Program-made: the position numbers and the translations under genes
The notes under the pieces: model-generated
The model's database searches: none
Told to the model about the DNA's origin: nothing
Seen by the model: the letters and a program-made list of their open reading frames with translations, nothing else
DNA from: Streptomyces sp. GSL17-111
Lineage (GTDB): Bacteria; Actinomycetota; Actinomycetes; Streptomycetales; Streptomycetaceae
DNA: 64,000 nt
Assembly: GCF_037911585.1 (NCBI RefSeq)
Contig: NZ_JBAJNS010000001.1
Span: 5,193,501 to 5,257,500 of the forward strand
Direction of reading: 5' to 3'
Shown here: one piece after another, positions 63,201 to 64,000 of the stretch
Position numbering within the stretch: the first letter of the stretch is position 1
Layout: each line of letters opens with the position of its first letter

Positions 63201-64000
63201 CTGGAGGCGGCCTCGGGCCTGCTGCAGCTGACCAAGGTCCTCCTCCAGCTGCGCCACTCGACGCTCGCCCCCACGCCGGGCAGCGGCGCACCCGCCGCGC
63301 CGGACGGCTTCCGGGTCGTCCGCGAACCCGTCCCCTGGGAGCGGGCGGCGGACGGCACACCGCGTCGCGCCGCCGTCAGCTCCTTCGGGGCCGGGGGCGC
63401 GAACGCCCACGTCATCCTTGAGGAGGCACCGGACCGGACGGCGTCCCCCCGGCCGGACGACACCGGGGAGCCGATGCTCCTGCCGCTCTCCGCCCGCCGG
63501 CCCGACCGGCTGCGCGCCGCGGCCCGCAGGCTCGCCGACCACCTGCGGGGGCCCGGAGCCCGGCTCCCGCTCGCGGACGTCGTGCACACGCTCCGGGTCG
63601 GGCGCGAACCCCTGGCCGCACGCCTGGTGGTCGTGGTGCGCGGCGTGGCGGAAGCGGCCGAGGTGCTCGACGCCCACGCCTCGGGGCGCGAGGACCGCCG
63701 ATGCCTGACCGGGCGGGCCCGCCCGGCCGACCAGCGCGGCGGGTTCCTGCCCGCGCCCCCGGCACGGGCCACCGAGGACACGCTGCTGGCACTCGGCCGC
63801 GCCTGGACCGAGGGCGTCGCCTCGGACGAGGCGCCCGACCGGGGCGGCAGGCCGGGAGACGTCGTCGATCTGCCGCACTACCCCTTCGCCCACGCCCGCT
63901 ACTGGCTGGAACGCCCCGAAGCGACCCCGCCCGCCGAGCCCGAGCAGCCGCACACCCCCGTGCGCGAGACCGAGGAGCCCGCCGTGACCACACCCCTGCC
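54249..64000 (+). CDS. Trans-AT PKS, PksC (incomplete at window end): KR-ACP, KS7-DH-KR-MT-ACP, KS8(0)...
   Basis: The frame starts at GTG 54249, overlapping the pksB stop, and remains open to the window edge (3250 complete codons, no stop). Domains: N-terminal docking helices (1-31, NILERLRRGELSVAEAKALL); KR4 (270-510; Tyr419 present but Gly423 where Asn is usual); ACP7 (Ser576). KS7 (685-1115; Cys860, intact His) is followed by DH (1308-1580; His1325 in DHRVDGRPVLAG), KR5 (1806-2050), C-methyltransferase (2065-2440; LEIGAGTGG from 2259) and ACP8 (Ser2526). KS8 (2636-3057; Cys2811 present, Gln2946 in EAQATGS replaces the His, His2984 kept) is the last domain seen, followed by the post-KS YPFAHARYWLE linker. 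There is no AT. KR4-ACP7 completes the module opened by KS6 of PksB. Confidence 0.92.
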   Translation, partial: MNPQESRRNILERLRRGELSVAEAKALLRTGPRDAEPSPPGDGTLAWFRPGWQRGAAAPDGSVDTARTLLVLDGAAARHREQHGWPTTAAATVVLADADADADADAGGDVDGEPRRTGPGHHRIGTGRDEDWARLWQELSGTDPAPSSVVLVTGADPEHCLDAVYPLTRALIRRPGTERITLACVAVGPAREQAADALGGFCSVAAQEDGRLRPVALAVADGHDPLRAALAELGASDRPLAEARIDGDGRWVRTMVPETLPLPAHLDLPERGVLLLSGGAGGIGLGLATQLARHTSARLVLLGRGELDAERRAALDGIERAGGRVRHLRGDVTRLADVRAAVELARAEFGPVTGVLHLAGVNEDAYVVNKAPGTHARVLAPKLLGARNLDEATRDEPLDHFVLFSSMVGYVGHPGQGDYAAAGRALGGFAAHRAAQVARGQRAGTTVSIGWPLWSGGGMRLSAADRRAVREHQGMVEMPPEVGLRAMAAALRSGAPELVVVHGDAERAGAFVRRRLDGARAERAAEDRRPDGKAPAPSEVAEATRRHLLGLVSELTRIPPGRLRGDEEFSALGIDSVMVKRLSVALEDRFGGLPVTLLFDHRTVDDLARYLVEHHADAARALTGRSADAAPPEAQAAERPASPDPDAGPGAAPRPEAAPTPAPPVPAATPQSTPATPAPPVPDDAVAIVGLAGRYPGAADPDALWDLLLHGRDAIREIPPDRWDKDRWADAGDRRPGSSYARWGGFLDDVSHFDSLFFSVAPREARRMDPAERLFLEVAWSAIENAGYSLARLHRLSRDGDENAVGVFVGTTGMAYDLVAAEEWGKGNPVSAYSMEFSLANRLSYLLDVHGPSLVVDTACSASLTALHLACESLRHGECRMAVAGGAYLNLHPMKFAMLSEQRMMAPDGVCRPFGEGASGFVPGEGVGAVVLKPLRAALADGDHVHAVIRSTAVRHGGRTHGYTVPSPRGHASVIGAALRRAGVDPRTIGYVEAHGTGTELGDPIEIEGLTRAFAAHTADRRFCALGSVKANIGHAEAAAGIAGLTKILLQLRHRTLAPTLHSDPPNARIDLSATPFRLQRAAAPWEPGPGGQPRRAALSSFGAGGANAHAVLEEYVPAAPASQREDDRPRLVVLSARTPDRLTAMAGRLAHHLSGPNADGTLADIAHTLLVGREALEHRLALVVASVGELREKLDRFVAEGEADFTGRADPASPGGERPATTADACAARRWEEVAALWVRGAAIDERALTEAADPARPRIVPLPGYPFAGPSHWPAVLPAEPGAAPGPSAAPGTAPPLTETSRTPDGAEFTVDLAPGDPVVADHRVDGRPVLAGVAHLELARAAAHRLTGRPITALSSVRLRAPLVVDGTPPTVRAVREGDAVLVEIRAEGGDRPVVHATVTAHPSAPGTREEATATAPAAEHLDLAAIRARCPRRSPGTTLYGRAEDDGLRFGPSYRLVEHLHHGEREALAELASPPEAARTGWWLEPGVTDAALHTLHGALSEVEEPPTRPASIERIDLWERPHTARFAHARLVSADPDRSTVRCDVTLCDAGGRALVRFTGLTVVRPARAAEPVPYYRPVWRVDPPAPPGDLSHRGPVLVLSGGHDHGLGAALTAHHGDRARLLDLTGLRTPADYARVLPDAGEPATVYFLGGVEDRRYSPTDLDHLEDAQRRGCLALFHLARALTEVRPRGTRLVVLTSDSQQVDPLVPTLNPFAASLHGMTRTLARELPFLDTVCLDLAGPDLARAAASGDWGHLLAHVAAEPARLPFAEVAWREGARFVKRLEPARLPEAGPERLPLREKGRYLLIGGAGGLGRVIGRHLSAVHGARLLLVGRRAEEDLDPAVLADLRSAGGEAAYLRADVTDPDALRSAVTHMRERFGGVDGVIHTAFVLADRTIAAADEATFRAALDPKVRGTVALGDALSTEPLDFLALFSSAIAHTGNPGQSNYAAGSTFQDAYGRHLAARLHWPVTVFDWGYWGEEGAVATGEHRARLARWGVAPLSAEEGVTAFRQGLAGGDGHIVPLKASTALAEVTPVATETVHHAEPPAVSLLPALDAALRAEVAERGEPYDGDYLDAVDDYARRAVLTALTSSPGGLGRPGERLTTAELARRHRVVPQRHRLFEALLAALTHGGHLDADGEAFRVPPETPGATAPGDLAADRAVLLGRFPHVRPLLELLDDCVAALPEVLTGAREGLDVLFPGGSDRRVAALYHDDPRTRHFNALSARAVRTAVHERLRPGHGADGAPVRVLEIGAGTGGTTEPVLAALDAYADRLHVDVTDLSGTLVGATGERLGTGRPHAAFRVLDIAGDLHAQGFGGDRYDVVVATNVLHATADIRRTLRNVAALMRPGAVLVLNEATRVLDGITPVFGLTDGWWLARDHELRLPHSPLLGPGAWSALLVDAGLRGVRRFAVDGWSDHRAGQHLLVAERGAWRERTAPVPATGPAGRDRHDGPTPRQDPTPAGPEPRAAAREREVAQHPLVERAVEHLTRLYTELLRLDSEELDPGAPLTSYGSDSLTTMEAVERLERDLGPVPKGLLVDRPSVRSVAEGLVEAMGPALARRWPDAAAEAAGTGGPPADAGAPADAPEPAPRPQDPAARQQDPAPDEPAPRPAAAPRPAAARRADEPIAVVGVAGRYPGAADLATLWAGLRAGRRTVGEVPPSRWDLAEHAGPEGVAPERDAQRWGGFLDGVDRFDPLLFRVSPREAERMDPAERLLLEVTWEALEDAALPPSALRAATTPGAPGVGVFAGVMHHQYQLLAAEQWGRGHRPVPAASAWSVANRISHTFGFTGPSMAVDTACSSALTALHLASVSLRQRECSAAVVGGVNLILHPSHHTALAASGMLSEDGHSRAFDPGANGIVTGEGVGALVLKRLSDALRDGDRVHACVLGSALNADGPSDGYGVPSTTAQVAVIRRALHAAGVEPDSVQYVEAQATGSPVGDPVELAALRRAYGLDGRRRLDVGSVKPNTGHLEAASGLLQLTKVLLQLRHSTLAPTPGSGAPAAPDGFRVVREPVPWERAADGTPRRAAVSSFGAGGANAHVILEEAPDRTASPRPDDTGEPMLLPLSARRPDRLRAAARRLADHLRGPGARLPLADVVHTLRVGREPLAARLVVVVRGVAEAAEVLDAHASGREDRRCLTGRARPADQRGGFLPAPPARATEDTLLALGRAWTEGVASDEAPDRGGRPGDVVDLPHYPFAHARYWLERPEATPPAEPEQPHTPVRETEEPAVTTPL
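54534..54572 (+). repeat. 12-bp microrepeat (Ala-Asp) near the PksC N-terminus
   Basis: GACGCGGACGCC-type units repeat three times and encode an (Ala-Asp)n stretch in the structural part before KR4. It is probably a slippage product in a tolerant loop. Confidence 0.65.

Noticed and set aside
58706..63421. 1571-aa plus-strand open frame within pksC
   Set aside because: It is out of frame with KS7/DH/KR/MT/KS8 and rich in Arg/Pro/Gly/Ala, typical of a +1 shadow; the true frame starts at 54249.

Overview
The window is a high-GC (roughly 70% or more) actinobacterial chromosome segment. Near-universal G/C at third codon positions, frequent GTG/TTG starts, leaderless promoters with TAnnnT boxes 6-7 nt before the start codon, and the gene order moaA / DUF3099 / GlsB / tyrS / tldE-tldD / fabG-fabI all point to Streptomyces or a close relative. 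No rRNA, tRNA, CRISPR array or insertion sequence was seen.

Positions 1-20470 look like conserved core genome. They hold a HEAT-like protein (possibly cut by the window edge), an ABC-F ATPase preceded by a possible leaderless leader peptide, a small HTH protein and an enoyl-CoA hydratase. A five-gene Asp23/Gls24 envelope-stress operon (Asp23, DUF2273, a second Asp23, DUF6286, AmaP) follows. Next come an SDR, SURF1, a DEDDh exonuclease with a BRCT-like tail, a secreted subtilase, MoaA, a cysteine-containing small protein, DUF3099 and GlsB membrane proteins, TyrRS, the TldE/TldD protease pair, and the type II fatty-acid pair FabG-FabI. A perfect 42-nt palindromic terminator (20428-20469) closes this part.

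Positions 20475-24101 are a transition zone: a GbsR/MarR-type repressor divergent from a two-gene ABC exporter, with an inverted repeat over the exporter promoter, and then a cytochrome P450. These may belong to the adjacent biosynthetic cluster as export and tailoring functions, or may be unrelated.

From 24419 to the window end lies a trans-acyltransferase polyketide synthase (trans-AT PKS) cluster, all on the plus strand. It contains a 946-aa LAL-type LuxR regulator, two tandem paralogous GbsR-like proteins, a PfaD-type trans enoyl reductase, a free-standing malonyl acyltransferase, and three giant AT-less PKS genes: PksA of 4218 aa, PksB of about 3543 aa, and PksC with at least 3250 aa in the window and no stop. 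PfaD/AT and PksB/PksC overlap by GTGA, so translation is probably coupled.

The assembly line reads as follows. Loading: MaoC-like double hot-dog, SDR, FkbH, ACP. Then KS1-KR-ACP; KS2-KR-ACP; KS3 | DH-ACP; KS4(0)-KR-ACP; KS5-MT-ACP; KS6 | KR-ACP; KS7-DH-KR-MT-ACP; KS8(0)... The vertical bars mark modules split between proteins. KS4 and KS8 have both replaced the first catalytic histidine with glutamine and are probably non-elongating. FkbH domains load a glyceryl unit from 1,3-bisphosphoglycerate; the fused dehydratase and reductase suggest conversion to a lactyl-type starter (inference). I do not recognise the product. The KS series, starter logic and two-GbsR arrangement make this the most interesting part of the window.
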